Positions 51,953-61,769 of a stretch of DNA of 64,000 nucleotides are shown piece after piece. The position numbers were made by a program, and so were the translations under genes. Under the pieces are notes generated by a model. That model did not search any database and was not told the DNA's origin. It worked only from the letters and a program-made list of their open reading frames with translations. This DNA comes from Nitrincola tibetensis (GTDB lineage Bacteria > Pseudomonadota > Gammaproteobacteria > Pseudomonadales > Balneatricaceae): assembly GCF_003284585.1 (NCBI RefSeq), contig NZ_QKRX01000003.1:2540-66539 (forward strand), written 5' to 3'. Numbering within the stretch: position 1 is the first letter of the stretch; every line of letters starts with the position of its first letter.

Positions 51953-54862
51953 TTGTCATTTCAGTCAGCCATCGCCGCCTTGCCTTCTGAGCTTCAAACC
52001 CTTGCGCACAAGCAGGTCGAAGCCCTTCAGCCCGTCTTTGAATCCATGCCATCACTCCCTGATCAGTTCCATCAGGACTGTCTGAAGGTTTTGATTGGCA
52101 GTGATTTTGTTGTGGAACAGTTATCTCGACGCCAATCGACCTTGCCAGATTTGATCGCAGAGGGTGGATTAGAGCGTCAGTATGAGCTGGGAGAATACGC
52201 AGCACGATTGCGCCAGCGTATCCTCGACCTAGACGACGAAGCGGCATTTCATCGTCAGTTGCGAGTCTTTCGTAATTATGAAATGGTGCGCTTAATATGG
52301 CGTGATTTGACTCGTAAAAGTGATACGCGTAACACCGTCATTGAGTTGTCTGCGCTTGCTGATGCCTGCATTGATGAGGCGTTAAACTGGCTGTATGCAA
52401 AAGCCTGTAAGCGTTGGGGTGTTCCGCAGTCTCGTCCTAACTCGGAAGGAATCACCTATCCACAGCAGTTGGTTGTGTTGGGTATGGGTAAATTAGGTGC
52501 AAAAGAGCTTAATTTATCATCGGATATAGATTTGATTTTTTGTTATCCCAAGAACGGTGAGACTGACCATGAGCGCTCATCTCTGGAGAATCAAGACTTC
52601 TTTATTCGTCTAGGTCAAAAGCTAATCCAAGCCTTAGACAACCTAACCTTAGATGGTTTTGTCTTTAGAGTGGACATGCGTTTACGACCCTTTGGTTCGG
52701 CGGGGCCCTTGGCAATTAGTTTTAACGCGATGGAGAACTACTACCAAGAGCAGGGACGCGATTGGGAGCGTTATGCCATGGTGAAGGTAAGGCCTGTCGC
52801 CGGAGATTTGGCTGAAGGTGAACGCTTACTTACAGAGCTGAGACCCTTTGTCTATCGTAAGTATATTGATTTTAGTGCATTTGAATCTCTACGCGATATG
52901 AAGCAGATGATCAATCGCGAAGTCCGTCGTAAAGGCTTGGAGCAAAATGTTAAGTTAGGGTCTGGCGGGATTCGAGAAATAGAATTTATTGCTCAGGCAT
53001 TTCAGTTGATTCGCGGAGGGCGAGATCGAGATCTGCAACAGCGCGAACTCTTAAATATTTTACCCTTGTTGCCTGACAAAATTGGCATGCCGATCGAAGC
53101 CGTCAATGAGCTGGCGCAAGCCTATTTATTCTTGCGAGATACAGAGCACGCCATTCAGGCAATTGCAGATAAGCAAACGCAAGAGTTACCCGATGACCCG
53201 CTCGGTCAGGCTCGAATTGCCTTTAGTATGGGCTTTTTAGAGTGGCAAGCCTTTAGTGATCAGTTGTCGTTACATCGACAGGCCGTTTCAAGGCATTTTG
53301 CCGATGTGATTGCGCCCGTTGTTGAAGACGATGACGAAGAGGATAAGGCCGCAGAGCAGTGGATGTGGTTGTTTAAGGGTGAAATAGAGCAGGCCCAAGC
53401 GCTGGAGTTCTTAACGGAAAAGGGCTTCGAGGAGGCGCAAGCGGCACTCAAACTTTTAAGCGATTTGCGTAACTCAAGAACCATGCAGTTGACACAGCAA
53501 GTGGCGCGCGAACGTTTATACATGATACTTCCTGAGTTACTCGAACGTATCGTGACGTGTGACAACTCAACACAAACGCTTGAGCGTGTACTCCTGCTGA
53601 TCGAAGCGGTGTTACGACGATCCGCCTATTTAGTGTTGTTGGCTGAGAATCCGGGCGCATTACAACAGCTGGTGCGTTTGTGTTCGGCAAGTGCATGGTT
53701 CTCGGTCCTCTTGGCAAAACAGCCTGTATTGCTTGACGAGTTGATAGATCCCAGAACCTTATTTACACCGCCGGATAAGGCACGTTTGCAGGCTGAGTTA
53801 AATCAGCAACTCTTGCGAATTTCTGAGCAGGATACTGAGCAGTTGATGGAAGCACTGCGCTATTTTAAACATGCGCATGTGTTAAAAGTGGCCGCTTCTG
53901 ACATCACAGGGGCATTACCTCTGATGAAAGTGAGTGATTACTTAACCTGGCTAGCAGAGGTGTTACTGGCGGCTGTGTTAGATAACGCTTGGCGGGGATT
54001 GGTCGAAAAACATGGATACCCCATGACGGATGAGGGGCCGATGTTGCAGCCTCGCTTTATTGTATTGGGGTATGGCAAGTTAGGCGGTATTGAGTTGTCC
54101 TATGGTTCAGACTTGGACTTGGTGTTTATTCATGACTCTGATCCTAACCTGTCCACTGATGGTGAAAAAAGTCTGTCCAATGCTGTTTTTTTTAACCGAC
54201 TGGGGCAGCGAGTGATCCATCTACTGAATACCTTCACTCCTTCAGGGCAACTCTACGAAATTGATATGCGCCTGAGACCATCGGGGAACTCGGGTTTATT
54301 GGTTTCGAGCCTAAAGGCTTTCAGCGATTATCAACATAAGGAAGCTTGGACCTGGGAGCACCAGGCATTAATTCGCGCGCGCGTGGTCACAGGGGATTCC
54401 AAATTGGCTGCTGCCTTTGAACAGGTTCGTGCGGATATTTTGTCTAAGCCCAGGGACAGGTCTCGGTTGATGGATGACGTGGTTCATATGCGAGAGAAGA
54501 TGCGCCAACACTTATCCTCGAAAGATACTACAAATACGCTGAATGTATTTGATCTTAAACAGGATAGAGGCGGAATCGTCGACATTGAATTTATGGTTCA
54601 GTTCTTGGTTTTGGCACATGCGAAGACCTTTGCAGAGCTTTACACCTATACCGATAATATTCGTATTCTTGACGCACTTGAAGCTGTACAGATTTTGACG
54701 GCAGAGCTGGCTGAAAACCTACGTGAAGCCTATAAAGCTTTCCGATCTGTTGGGCATCGTCAGAGTTTACAAGAGCAATCGAATACCGTCATTGCCGATG
54801 AGGAGTTGGGTAAATGGCGCGAATGCGTAATGGCCATTTGGGATGAGGTTATGACGAGCTGA
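51953..54862 (+). CDS. glnE: Glutamine synthetase adenylyltransferase GlnE
   Basis: 969 residues. Two nucleotidyltransferase domains: GMGKLGAKELNLSSDIDLIF and GYGKLGGIELSYGSDLDLVF, each with the paired Asp residues; one removes AMP from and one adds AMP to glutamine synthetase. The TTG start has AGGGGA eight bases upstream. Confidence 0.96.
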   Translation: MSFQSAIAALPSELQTLAHKQVEALQPVFESMPSLPDQFHQDCLKVLIGSDFVVEQLSRRQSTLPDLIAEGGLERQYELGEYAARLRQRILDLDDEAAFHRQLRVFRNYEMVRLIWRDLTRKSDTRNTVIELSALADACIDEALNWLYAKACKRWGVPQSRPNSEGITYPQQLVVLGMGKLGAKELNLSSDIDLIFCYPKNGETDHERSSLENQDFFIRLGQKLIQALDNLTLDGFVFRVDMRLRPFGSAGPLAISFNAMENYYQEQGRDWERYAMVKVRPVAGDLAEGERLLTELRPFVYRKYIDFSAFESLRDMKQMINREVRRKGLEQNVKLGSGGIREIEFIAQAFQLIRGGRDRDLQQRELLNILPLLPDKIGMPIEAVNELAQAYLFLRDTEHAIQAIADKQTQELPDDPLGQARIAFSMGFLEWQAFSDQLSLHRQAVSRHFADVIAPVVEDDDEEDKAAEQWMWLFKGEIEQAQALEFLTEKGFEEAQAALKLLSDLRNSRTMQLTQQVARERLYMILPELLERIVTCDNSTQTLERVLLLIEAVLRRSAYLVLLAENPGALQQLVRLCSASAWFSVLLAKQPVLLDELIDPRTLFTPPDKARLQAELNQQLLRISEQDTEQLMEALRYFKHAHVLKVAASDITGALPLMKVSDYLTWLAEVLLAAVLDNAWRGLVEKHGYPMTDEGPMLQPRFIVLGYGKLGGIELSYGSDLDLVFIHDSDPNLSTDGEKSLSNAVFFNRLGQRVIHLLNTFTPSGQLYEIDMRLRPSGNSGLLVSSLKAFSDYQHKEAWTWEHQALIRARVVTGDSKLAAAFEQVRADILSKPRDRSRLMDDVVHMREKMRQHLSSKDTTNTLNVFDLKQDRGGIVDIEFMVQFLVLAHAKTFAELYTYTDNIRILDALEAVQILTAELAENLREAYKAFRSVGHRQSLQEQSNTVIADEELGKWRECVMAIWDEVMTS

Positions 54863-54887
54863 CTTTGAATGAGGAGGGAGTCTCTTA

Positions 54888-54923
54888 TTCACTTCGCGCA
54901 AGAACATCCCTGCGCGAAGTGAA
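54888..54923. terminator. Strong hairpin between glnE and ilvE
   Basis: TTCACTTCGCGCA (54888-54900) pairs over 13 bases with TGCGCGAAGTGAA (54911-54923), between two convergent genes. A poly-T run is weak. Confidence 0.78.
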
Positions 54924-54947
54924 ATTCAACAGCTATGAGTTTAAGGA

Positions 54948-55946
54948 TTAGATTCGCGTTAACCAACCATGCGTATCTGCACGCTTACCCCACTGGATAT
55001 CATTCAGTGCCGTGCGCAGCTTGAGCGTGGTTTCACCGATACCGCCAGTGCCCACTGCATATTCTTTACCTTGGTAAATCAAGGTGCCAACCGGTGCAAG
55101 CACCGCTGCTGTGCCAGATAGTGCGGCTTCACAACCTGGTTTTGCGGCTCTTTCAAGAAGTTCGTCTACAGTCAGTTGACGCTCGGATACCTGCATGCCC
55201 ATATCTTTCGCAAGCGTTAAGATTGAGTCACGGGTAACGCCGTGTAAGAAGCTTTCGTCCAACGCTTTGGTGATGATTTCATTGCCATCAATCAACAAAA
55301 AGTTAGCTGCCCCCGTTTCTTGTACATCACCGCCTGGGCAGAACAAGACTTGGTCTGCTTGAACCTCATTACGCGCTTTCATGATGGGTTGTAACGCGCT
55401 GGCATAGTTGCCGCCACTTTTAATCATGCCCATATGAGGCGCACAGCGCATACCTTGGTCTTCGAGTAATAAACGTAAAGACTTATCCCCGCCAGCAAAA
55501 TAGTCGCCTACAGGCGAAACTAAAACAAAAAAGCAGGACATGGTTGAGGGAACCGCTGCTTTACCAATAGCGGGTTCAGTACCGAAGTGCGTAGGACGTA
55601 TGTAAAGCGATCCCGGCGGTGCGGGAACTTCGTCCGCAAAGCGAGCGACCGTCTCAGTGATCATGCGTGCCACTTGCTCTGTGTCTAAATCAGGAAGGCC
55701 AAGTAATTGACTGCTTTGATTTAAGCGTGCGATGTTACGGTCCATGCGGAAAATATTGACGCTGCCATCTTCATGTTTAAAGGCTTTTAATCCTTCAAAA
55801 CAAGTGCTGGAATAGTGCAACACATGCGCCCCTGGATGTAATGTCAGGCTATCACTTGGGACCATTTCCACCGGGCTCCAGCTTGATCCATCAAACCAGG
55901 AGATCGCCATTTCAGGCATAAAAACGGTACCAAATGCAGCTGCCAT
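54948..55946 (-). CDS. ilvE: Branched-chain amino acid aminotransferase IlvE
   Basis: About 332 residues, the larger BCAT type. SSTCFEGLKAF, GMIKSGGNYASALQP (PLP Lys region) and GAANFLLI are visible. Last step in valine, leucine and isoleucine synthesis. The ATG preceded by GAGG at nine bases (MAAAFGTVFM) is used in preference to one ten codons upstream. Confidence 0.95.
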   Translation of the reverse strand: MAAAFGTVFMPEMAISWFDGSSWSPVEMVPSDSLTLHPGAHVLHYSSTCFEGLKAFKHEDGSVNIFRMDRNIARLNQSSQLLGLPDLDTEQVARMITETVARFADEVPAPPGSLYIRPTHFGTEPAIGKAAVPSTMSCFFVLVSPVGDYFAGGDKSLRLLLEDQGMRCAPHMGMIKSGGNYASALQPIMKARNEVQADQVLFCPGGDVQETGAANFLLIDGNEIITKALDESFLHGVTRDSILTLAKDMGMQVSERQLTVDELLERAAKPGCEAALSGTAAVLAPVGTLIYQGKEYAVGTGGIGETTLKLRTALNDIQWGKRADTHGWLTRI

Positions 55947-56197
55947 CTTGTGTATCCTCACTATAGGGGTATTCAAAAAATTAAGTTGTCAGAGTTTGCG
56001 ACAAGGTCATGATTGTAATCATCCAGGCAAGGAAAAGGAATTACCTCTTGAATCTCAAATTGAAAATAGATAATTATCGACCCAATTAAGAAGAATAAAC
56101 TTCCCTTCAAAGAAAGGTTCGCATCTGAGTGACGCGTCAGTGGGTGGGTTAACGTGCTAGTATGCGGTAATGAATGGTTTAATATGAAGGATTGAGT

Positions 56198-57091
56198 GTG
56201 GCAGTAATCAGTATTGTCAATGATGGTAAACCCGGCCACTTGAACCAGTCCATGGGGTTGGCGGCGGCAATGCAGCGAACTAGACCCGATCTTCAGTTAG
56301 CGGTGATATCGCCCTTGTCATTCAGGGAGAATCTGCAAGCTTGGTTGTTCAAACACTATTCGCGCTCCGAGGCGCTTCAAGATACGCCCAGCGTATTGAT
56401 CGGCGCGGGCCATCGAACGCATCTCACGTTGTTGGCACTCAAATCCTACTTCCATATCCCTGCTATTGTATTAATGACGCCGTCGCTGCCCTTGTCTTGG
56501 TTTGATCTCTGTTTAATTCCTGAACACGATACCCCGCAATCCAAGCCCAACATCCTTGTTACTCAGGGCGCATTAAACCGCATGCAACCTAGCACGAAAT
56601 TAACAGCAACAGGGATGCTGTTAATCGGTGGACCTTCAAAGCATCATGGTTGGGATGAGGCGCTCATTCTGGCTCAAATCCAAACACTAGTGTCCGATTC
56701 AACGATTGAATGGGTGCTGACGAGCTCTCGACGAACACCCGCTACAACAGAGTTGGCATTAAAAGCCTTATATGGCGATCGCTTCAAATCCTGTCATGAC
56801 GTCTCTGCTGATTGGTTGCCATCCCTTCTGAGTGCAACGCAAGTGTGTTGGGTAACTGAGGACAGTGTATCGATGGTATATGAGGCCTTGACGGCGGGTT
56901 GTGCCGTTGGAACGCTAAGTGTCCCTAAAAAAACAGAAAACCGCTTAACGCTGGGGCTGCAAAAACTGGAGGAGAAGGGGATAATAACGCCTTTTGAACA
57001 ATGGTCGGGGGGCGACTTGCCTTTACCGAGTGTACAGTTTAATGAAGCCGAGCGTTGTGCGAACATGATTTTATCAAGAGGATGGATATGA
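56198..57091 (+). CDS. ELM1-like (DUF1022) putative glycosyltransferase-fold protein
   Basis: About 297 residues. [20 protein letters not shown] is the ELM1/DUF1022 opening; [20 protein letters not shown] and [17 protein letters not shown] follow. The fold resembles GT-B nucleotide-sugar enzymes. GTG start with AAGGA six bases upstream is preferred to a TTG two codons earlier. Overlaps the dehydrogenase gene by four bases, so it belongs to the glycan cassette. Confidence 0.82.
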   Translation: MAVISIVNDGKPGHLNQSMGLAAAMQRTRPDLQLAVISPLSFRENLQAWLFKHYSRSEALQDTPSVLIGAGHRTHLTLLALKSYFHIPAIVLMTPSLPLSWFDLCLIPEHDTPQSKPNILVTQGALNRMQPSTKLTATGMLLIGGPSKHHGWDEALILAQIQTLVSDSTIEWVLTSSRRTPATTELALKALYGDRFKSCHDVSADWLPSLLSATQVCWVTEDSVSMVYEALTAGCAVGTLSVPKKTENRLTLGLQKLEEKGIITPFEQWSGGDLPLPSVQFNEAERCANMILSRGWI

Positions 57092-58371
57092 GCCTAATGA
57101 CACTTGATCAGGTAAAGCTTGGAATAATCGGCCTCGGCTATGTGGGCTTGCCCTTGGCCGTTGAGTTTGGAAAATACCGTCAGGTGGTGGGCTTTGATAT
57201 CAATCAGCACCGTATCAATGAACTGAACCAAGGCGAAGACAGCACGCTAGAAGTCAGTGCTGATGAGTTGAAAATGGCCACTCAGCTGACGTTTAGCGCT
57301 AATATTGCCGATTTGGAGGCGTGCAATACCTATATTGTCACCGTTCCAACTCCAATCAACGGTCAAAAACAGCCGGATTTGACCCCCTTAATTAGTGCCT
57401 CAAAAACACTGGGGCAGGTTGTAAAGCCGGGTGACATTGTGATTTATGAATCCACGGTGTATCCAGGCGCGACGGAAGAGGACTGCATACCAGTCATTGA
57501 GCAAGTATCAGGGCTGGTGTATAACCGCGACTTTTTTGCAGGTTACAGCCCAGAACGCATTAATCCCGGCGATAAAGTACACCGCGTGACCACCATCAAG
57601 AAAGTTACGTCAGGATCCACGCCAGAAGTGGCTGACTTAGTTGATGCTCTATACCGTGAGATTATTGTTGCTGGAACACACAAAGCCAGCAGTATTCGCA
57701 TCGCTGAAGCGGCAAAAGTCATCGAGAATACCCAACGTGACTTGAATATCGCGCTCGTGAATGAGCTTGCCATCATTTTCAACAAACTTGGCATCGACAC
57801 ACTCGAAGTGTTGGAAGCGGCGGGTACCAAGTGGAATTTCATGCCATTTCGCCCCGGACTTGTTGGTGGACATTGTATCGGCATAGACCCTTATTATCTG
57901 ACCTATAAAGCGCAAGCGGCAGGTTATATTCCTGATGTAATTCTGGCTGGACGTCGCATTAACAGCAATATGGGAGCCTATGTTGCGGATGAACTCGTCA
58001 AAGGGATGCTAAGGAAGCGCATTCATGTGTCAGGCAGTCGTATATTGATTATGGGGCTGACGTTTAAAGAAGACTGCCCGGATTTGCGTAACACGCGGAT
58101 CACCGATATTGAAATAACCTTGCGTGGCTACGGTGCAAATATTGATATTTATGACCCTTGGGCGTCGATTGAAGAGTCCGAGGCAGAATACGGCATTACA
58201 CCGATCCAAGAGCCCGAGATTGGTCAGTACGATGCGATTTTAATTGCTGTGGGTCATAAGGTGTTTCGAGAGCTGAGCGCGAGTAAAATTCGCTCTTGGG
58301 GTAAACCTCAGCATTTGCTGTACGACTTGAAATATATTTTGGCGGCCGATGAAGTCGATATGCGGTTATAG
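57088..58371 (+). CDS. UDP-sugar 6-dehydrogenase (TviB/WbpO type)
   Basis: About 427 residues. [18 protein letters not shown] binds [33 protein letters not shown] and the catalytic Cys in [20 protein letters not shown] follow. It oxidises a UDP-N-acetylhexosamine or UDP-hexose to the uronate. The ATG with AGAGGA upstream is chosen; it overlaps the preceding stop by ATGA. Confidence 0.92.
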   Translation: MSLMTLDQVKLGIIGLGYVGLPLAVEFGKYRQVVGFDINQHRINELNQGEDSTLEVSADELKMATQLTFSANIADLEACNTYIVTVPTPINGQKQPDLTPLISASKTLGQVVKPGDIVIYESTVYPGATEEDCIPVIEQVSGLVYNRDFFAGYSPERINPGDKVHRVTTIKKVTSGSTPEVADLVDALYREIIVAGTHKASSIRIAEAAKVIENTQRDLNIALVNELAIIFNKLGIDTLEVLEAAGTKWNFMPFRPGLVGGHCIGIDPYYLTYKAQAAGYIPDVILAGRRINSNMGAYVADELVKGMLRKRIHVSGSRILIMGLTFKEDCPDLRNTRITDIEITLRGYGANIDIYDPWASIEESEAEYGITPIQEPEIGQYDAILIAVGHKVFRELSASKIRSWGKPQHLLYDLKYILAADEVDMRL

Positions 58372-58373
58372 CA

Positions 58374-59498
58374 ATGAAAGTAGTCCAGATATTGCCCGAT
58401 CTCCATGGCGGAGGGGTTGAACGGGGGACGTTGGAAATTGCAGCGGGATTGGTTCATGCAGGGCATGAGTCAATTGTTATTTCGGCGGGTGGGCGTATGG
58501 TCCCACAATTAGAAGCCGAAGGCAGTCGTCACGTGATGTGGAAGCTTGGGCGTAAGTCCCTTCTGACTCTACGTCATGTGTTTAAATTGCGACAATGGCT
58601 GCTGGCTGAACGCCCCGATATTCTGCATTTACGTTCCAGACTGCCTGCTTGGGTGGCATGGTTGGCTTGGAAATCCTTGCCGATCTCATCAAGGCCTAAA
58701 CTCGTGACCACTGTGCATGGCCTCTACTCGGTATCGGCTTACAGTGAAGTCATGTGTAAAGGCGAGCGTGTGATCGCGGTGTCGAACACGGTCCGAGACT
58801 ATATTCGCCAGAATTACCCAAAAACGGACGTGTCCAAGGTGCGTCTGGTGTATCGAGGCATTGATCCTGCCGAGTTTCCAGCGGGCTACCAGCCATCTGC
58901 GCAGTGGCGAGAAGAATGGCAAAATGCCTATCCACAACTCATTGGGCAGAAAGTACTGACCCTTCCAGGACGCTTAACGCGTTTAAAAGGACATCATGAC
59001 TTTATCCAACTTATTAAACATCTCTCAGATGCAGGCGTTCCGGTCTGTGGCTTAATTGTCGGAGGGGAAGACCCTAAGCGCCAGTCCTATGCCACCGAGC
59101 TTTACCAGCGGGTAAAAGAGGAAGGACTATCTGACAACGTTTTGTTTACGGGGAATCGTTCCGATATCCGAGATATTTATGCGGTTTCGGATGCGGTGCT
59201 TTCGTTGTCAACCAAGCCCGAGTCCTTTGGGCGAACCGTCATCGAAGCCCTGAGTGTCGGAACCCCTGTTGTGGGTTATGACCATGGCGGTGTGGGTGAA
59301 ATGCTGTCTATTTATTTCCCCGAGGGCTTGTGTCCTATGTCCGATCCTAATGCGCTGAGAGAGAGGGTCGTTCAGGTTTTATCTTGCCAGCTGAGCTTAG
59401 ATACCCCCTTGCCATTAAAAGCAGACATGGTGGCTCAGACGTTGGCGGTGTATGAAGAGCTATTGATGCTAAGCGATGCGAAGGTCAATTCGCATTAG
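58374..59498 (+). CDS. Glycosyltransferase family 4
   Basis: 374 residues, GT-B fold. LHGGGVERGTLEIAAGL near the start, LTLPGRLTRLKGHHDFIQLI for the nucleotide-sugar side, and STKPESFGRTVIEALSVGTP (the E-x7-E motif). It starts two bases after the dehydrogenase stop. Probably transfers a sugar in LPS or capsule assembly. Confidence 0.9.
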   Translation: MKVVQILPDLHGGGVERGTLEIAAGLVHAGHESIVISAGGRMVPQLEAEGSRHVMWKLGRKSLLTLRHVFKLRQWLLAERPDILHLRSRLPAWVAWLAWKSLPISSRPKLVTTVHGLYSVSAYSEVMCKGERVIAVSNTVRDYIRQNYPKTDVSKVRLVYRGIDPAEFPAGYQPSAQWREEWQNAYPQLIGQKVLTLPGRLTRLKGHHDFIQLIKHLSDAGVPVCGLIVGGEDPKRQSYATELYQRVKEEGLSDNVLFTGNRSDIRDIYAVSDAVLSLSTKPESFGRTVIEALSVGTPVVGYDHGGVGEMLSIYFPEGLCPMSDPNALRERVVQVLSCQLSLDTPLPLKADMVAQTLAVYEELLMLSDAKVNSH

Positions 59499-59509
59499 AT
59501 CAGGCATTT

Positions 59510-60577
59510 ATGGAGTGGGTGACAGTGGATTGTAAAGACTTAACGATAGTTCATGCCCTTTGCTCAGATCGGAGAGGTGGGCTGGAGCAGGCATTTGTTA
59601 ACTTGAGCCACTGCCTGTTGGCGCTGAACGCCAATGTCAGCTTATGGCTGCCCGATAAAGCCTCTTATGCGGATGATCTATCCACATTGACGCCACGCAT
59701 CTCGTTTGAACCGCGTGGTTATTATGATGTTCTGTCTATTCTCAAGACCCGCTCATGGCTTAAAGAGCATCGCCCCGATCTTATTATTACCCATAACTCA
59801 AGAGCAACAGCGATAATGCGCTCTGCGCGACTTGGCTTAGGGATTCCACAGCTTGCCTTTTCGCACAGTTATAAACACAAACGCATGAAAGGTGCGACAC
59901 AGACAGTTGTTCTGACCGAACATATGAAGGCTCATTTTGTTGCTAAAGGCTATGACCCTAAGCAACTCCTCGTGTTACCGAATATGCTGATGTCTGTCCC
60001 TGATCGACAGCTCCACCCCGCTCCAGTCCGCAAAGCCGATGTTTGCTTGGGGTTTGTTGGGCGTTTTGATCCTGAAAAAGGTATTTCGGATTTGCTTCAA
60101 GCCCTGTATCAGCTACGACAGCAAGGTCATGTGTCTTTATCCTTGAAATTAGCAGGGGCGGGCGCATTGGAGCCTGAGCTAAAAGCACAGGTTCGGCGCC
60201 TGCAACTGGACGAGCAGGTTGTGTTCAGTGGCTGGGTAAATGATTTGGACGAATGGATGCGCGATGTTGATTTACTCGTTGTTCCATCCTTAAATGAGAC
60301 CTTTGGCATTGCCATCTTAGACGGTTTTTGCCATGGAAAGCCCGTGATCTCTACACAAGTACCGGGCCCTCAGTCGCTGATTGAGGCAGGTGTCAGCGGC
60401 TGGCTGGCTGAACCAGATAATCCCGAGGACCTCGCGCGAGTACTTGATCTGGCGATTCGTCAACAAGATCAGTGGCCACAAATAGCATCATGTGCGTATG
60501 ACAAAGCGAAGGCCCACCATTATCAGCAGATGCTTCCTCGAATTGCGGAGATCGTTCGGGGAGTGATTGATCATTAA
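59510..60577 (+). CDS. Glycosyltransferase family 4
   Basis: 355 residues. DRRGGLEQAFVNLSHCLLAL, LGFVGRFDPEKGISDLLQAL and VPSLNETFGIAILDGFCHGK identify a GT-B enzyme. The ATG is used, although a GTG five codons later with GGAG upstream is possible. Last gene of the cassette. Confidence 0.9.
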   Translation: MEWVTVDCKDLTIVHALCSDRRGGLEQAFVNLSHCLLALNANVSLWLPDKASYADDLSTLTPRISFEPRGYYDVLSILKTRSWLKEHRPDLIITHNSRATAIMRSARLGLGIPQLAFSHSYKHKRMKGATQTVVLTEHMKAHFVAKGYDPKQLLVLPNMLMSVPDRQLHPAPVRKADVCLGFVGRFDPEKGISDLLQALYQLRQQGHVSLSLKLAGAGALEPELKAQVRRLQLDEQVVFSGWVNDLDEWMRDVDLLVVPSLNETFGIAILDGFCHGKPVISTQVPGPQSLIEAGVSGWLAEPDNPEDLARVLDLAIRQQDQWPQIASCAYDKAKAHHYQQMLPRIAEIVRGVIDH

Positions 60578-60732
60578 TCTGTGTTATCGAATGCTAATAT
60601 GCATCAGCGTGCTATTATTGAGTAACTGATTTCCAATTTTCATGGCTGCATTTAGTGATGGGGTTAAGAGATAGGGGAGTTCCAGCGGATTTTAAATTCT
60701 TGTGAAAATATGAATACATACAAAGCATAACT

Positions 60733-61659
60733 ATGAATAAAAAACGCAAGAAAATACAGATCGAGACAATCGATGGTGGCAATAATCTCTTGCTAAAGCC
60801 AGCGGGTAGGGTGTTGGCAAACATCATTCGGGAAAAAGAAACCGCATTTCATGCGGCTTGGGCACATTTCCAAACGGCGGAAAATGACCCCGAGGCTTTA
60901 CACGACCTGCGTGTTGATCTGCGTCGATTACGGGTGTGGATAAAGCTGACCCGCGATGAAGTCAAAACCAATAAGCCCACCTGCAAACGGCTTAAAGCCT
61001 TGGCTAAGGCAAGCAACCCTGTGCGTGATCACGAAGTGATGCTGGGTTGGCTGGCATTGGCACAAAAACAGATGGGTGATACGCCTGCCCTCTGCAACCT
61101 GCTTGAATATGGCCAACAGGCTTATCAACAGTCCAATGAATTGTATTTTTCTACAAAGCAGGGGCTTGAACTTCGGGCCAAACAAAAAGTGGGCATTGGT
61201 TTAGGTCAATGGCTTGATAAAACAGTTGAACAGCGTATTGAGTTGATTGATCAGCTTTTGCATGCAGGGATGGAAGAGGCACACCTTGCGCGCATTGAGA
61301 TTAAATATCTGCGTTATTTGCTTGAGCCCTTCACGAATATCGTGAAAAACTCGGAAGCACTCGTTGAGTGGTGTAAAGAGGTGCAAGAACTGCTGGGTGA
61401 TTTCCACGATATGCAGGTTTTCCGTAGCCACCTGCCGGAGTTTGCTCACTGGGTCATTGATCGTGAATTGGCAGAAATAGCTTTATTAACGGGCAAACAA
61501 TCCCAAGCCATCACTAAGGTCTTCGCCAATGCTCGTGAACCCGTCATTGCCCTGTCAGGCTGGCAAGACCAAGAGCTGCATCGCCAATGGCATCATTGGT
61601 TGGCCGAGCGGGATCGCTATCTAAATAGGTTGCAAACGCTTCAAAACATCAAAGGCTAG
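60733..61659 (+). CDS. CHAD-domain protein
   Basis: 308 residues, mostly helical. ALHDLRVDLRRLRVWIK and HLARIEIKYLRYLLEPF are the conserved His/Arg-rich helices of CHAD domains, which bind polyphosphate. No CYTH domain is attached. The ribosome site is weak. Stands alone in a 155-base promoter gap. Confidence 0.88.
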   Translation: MNKKRKKIQIETIDGGNNLLLKPAGRVLANIIREKETAFHAAWAHFQTAENDPEALHDLRVDLRRLRVWIKLTRDEVKTNKPTCKRLKALAKASNPVRDHEVMLGWLALAQKQMGDTPALCNLLEYGQQAYQQSNELYFSTKQGLELRAKQKVGIGLGQWLDKTVEQRIELIDQLLHAGMEEAHLARIEIKYLRYLLEPFTNIVKNSEALVEWCKEVQELLGDFHDMQVFRSHLPEFAHWVIDRELAEIALLTGKQSQAITKVFANAREPVIALSGWQDQELHRQWHHWLAERDRYLNRLQTLQNIKG

Positions 61660-61769
61660 TCGCCGAAGATTGTAGGGTTGTAACAGTCTCTAAAATAAGG
61701 ATGCACTAAAGCAGAACTCCGTCTGAATTGAACAAAACTCTGCGTAAACCTTCGGTAGAGCAAAAGTAG

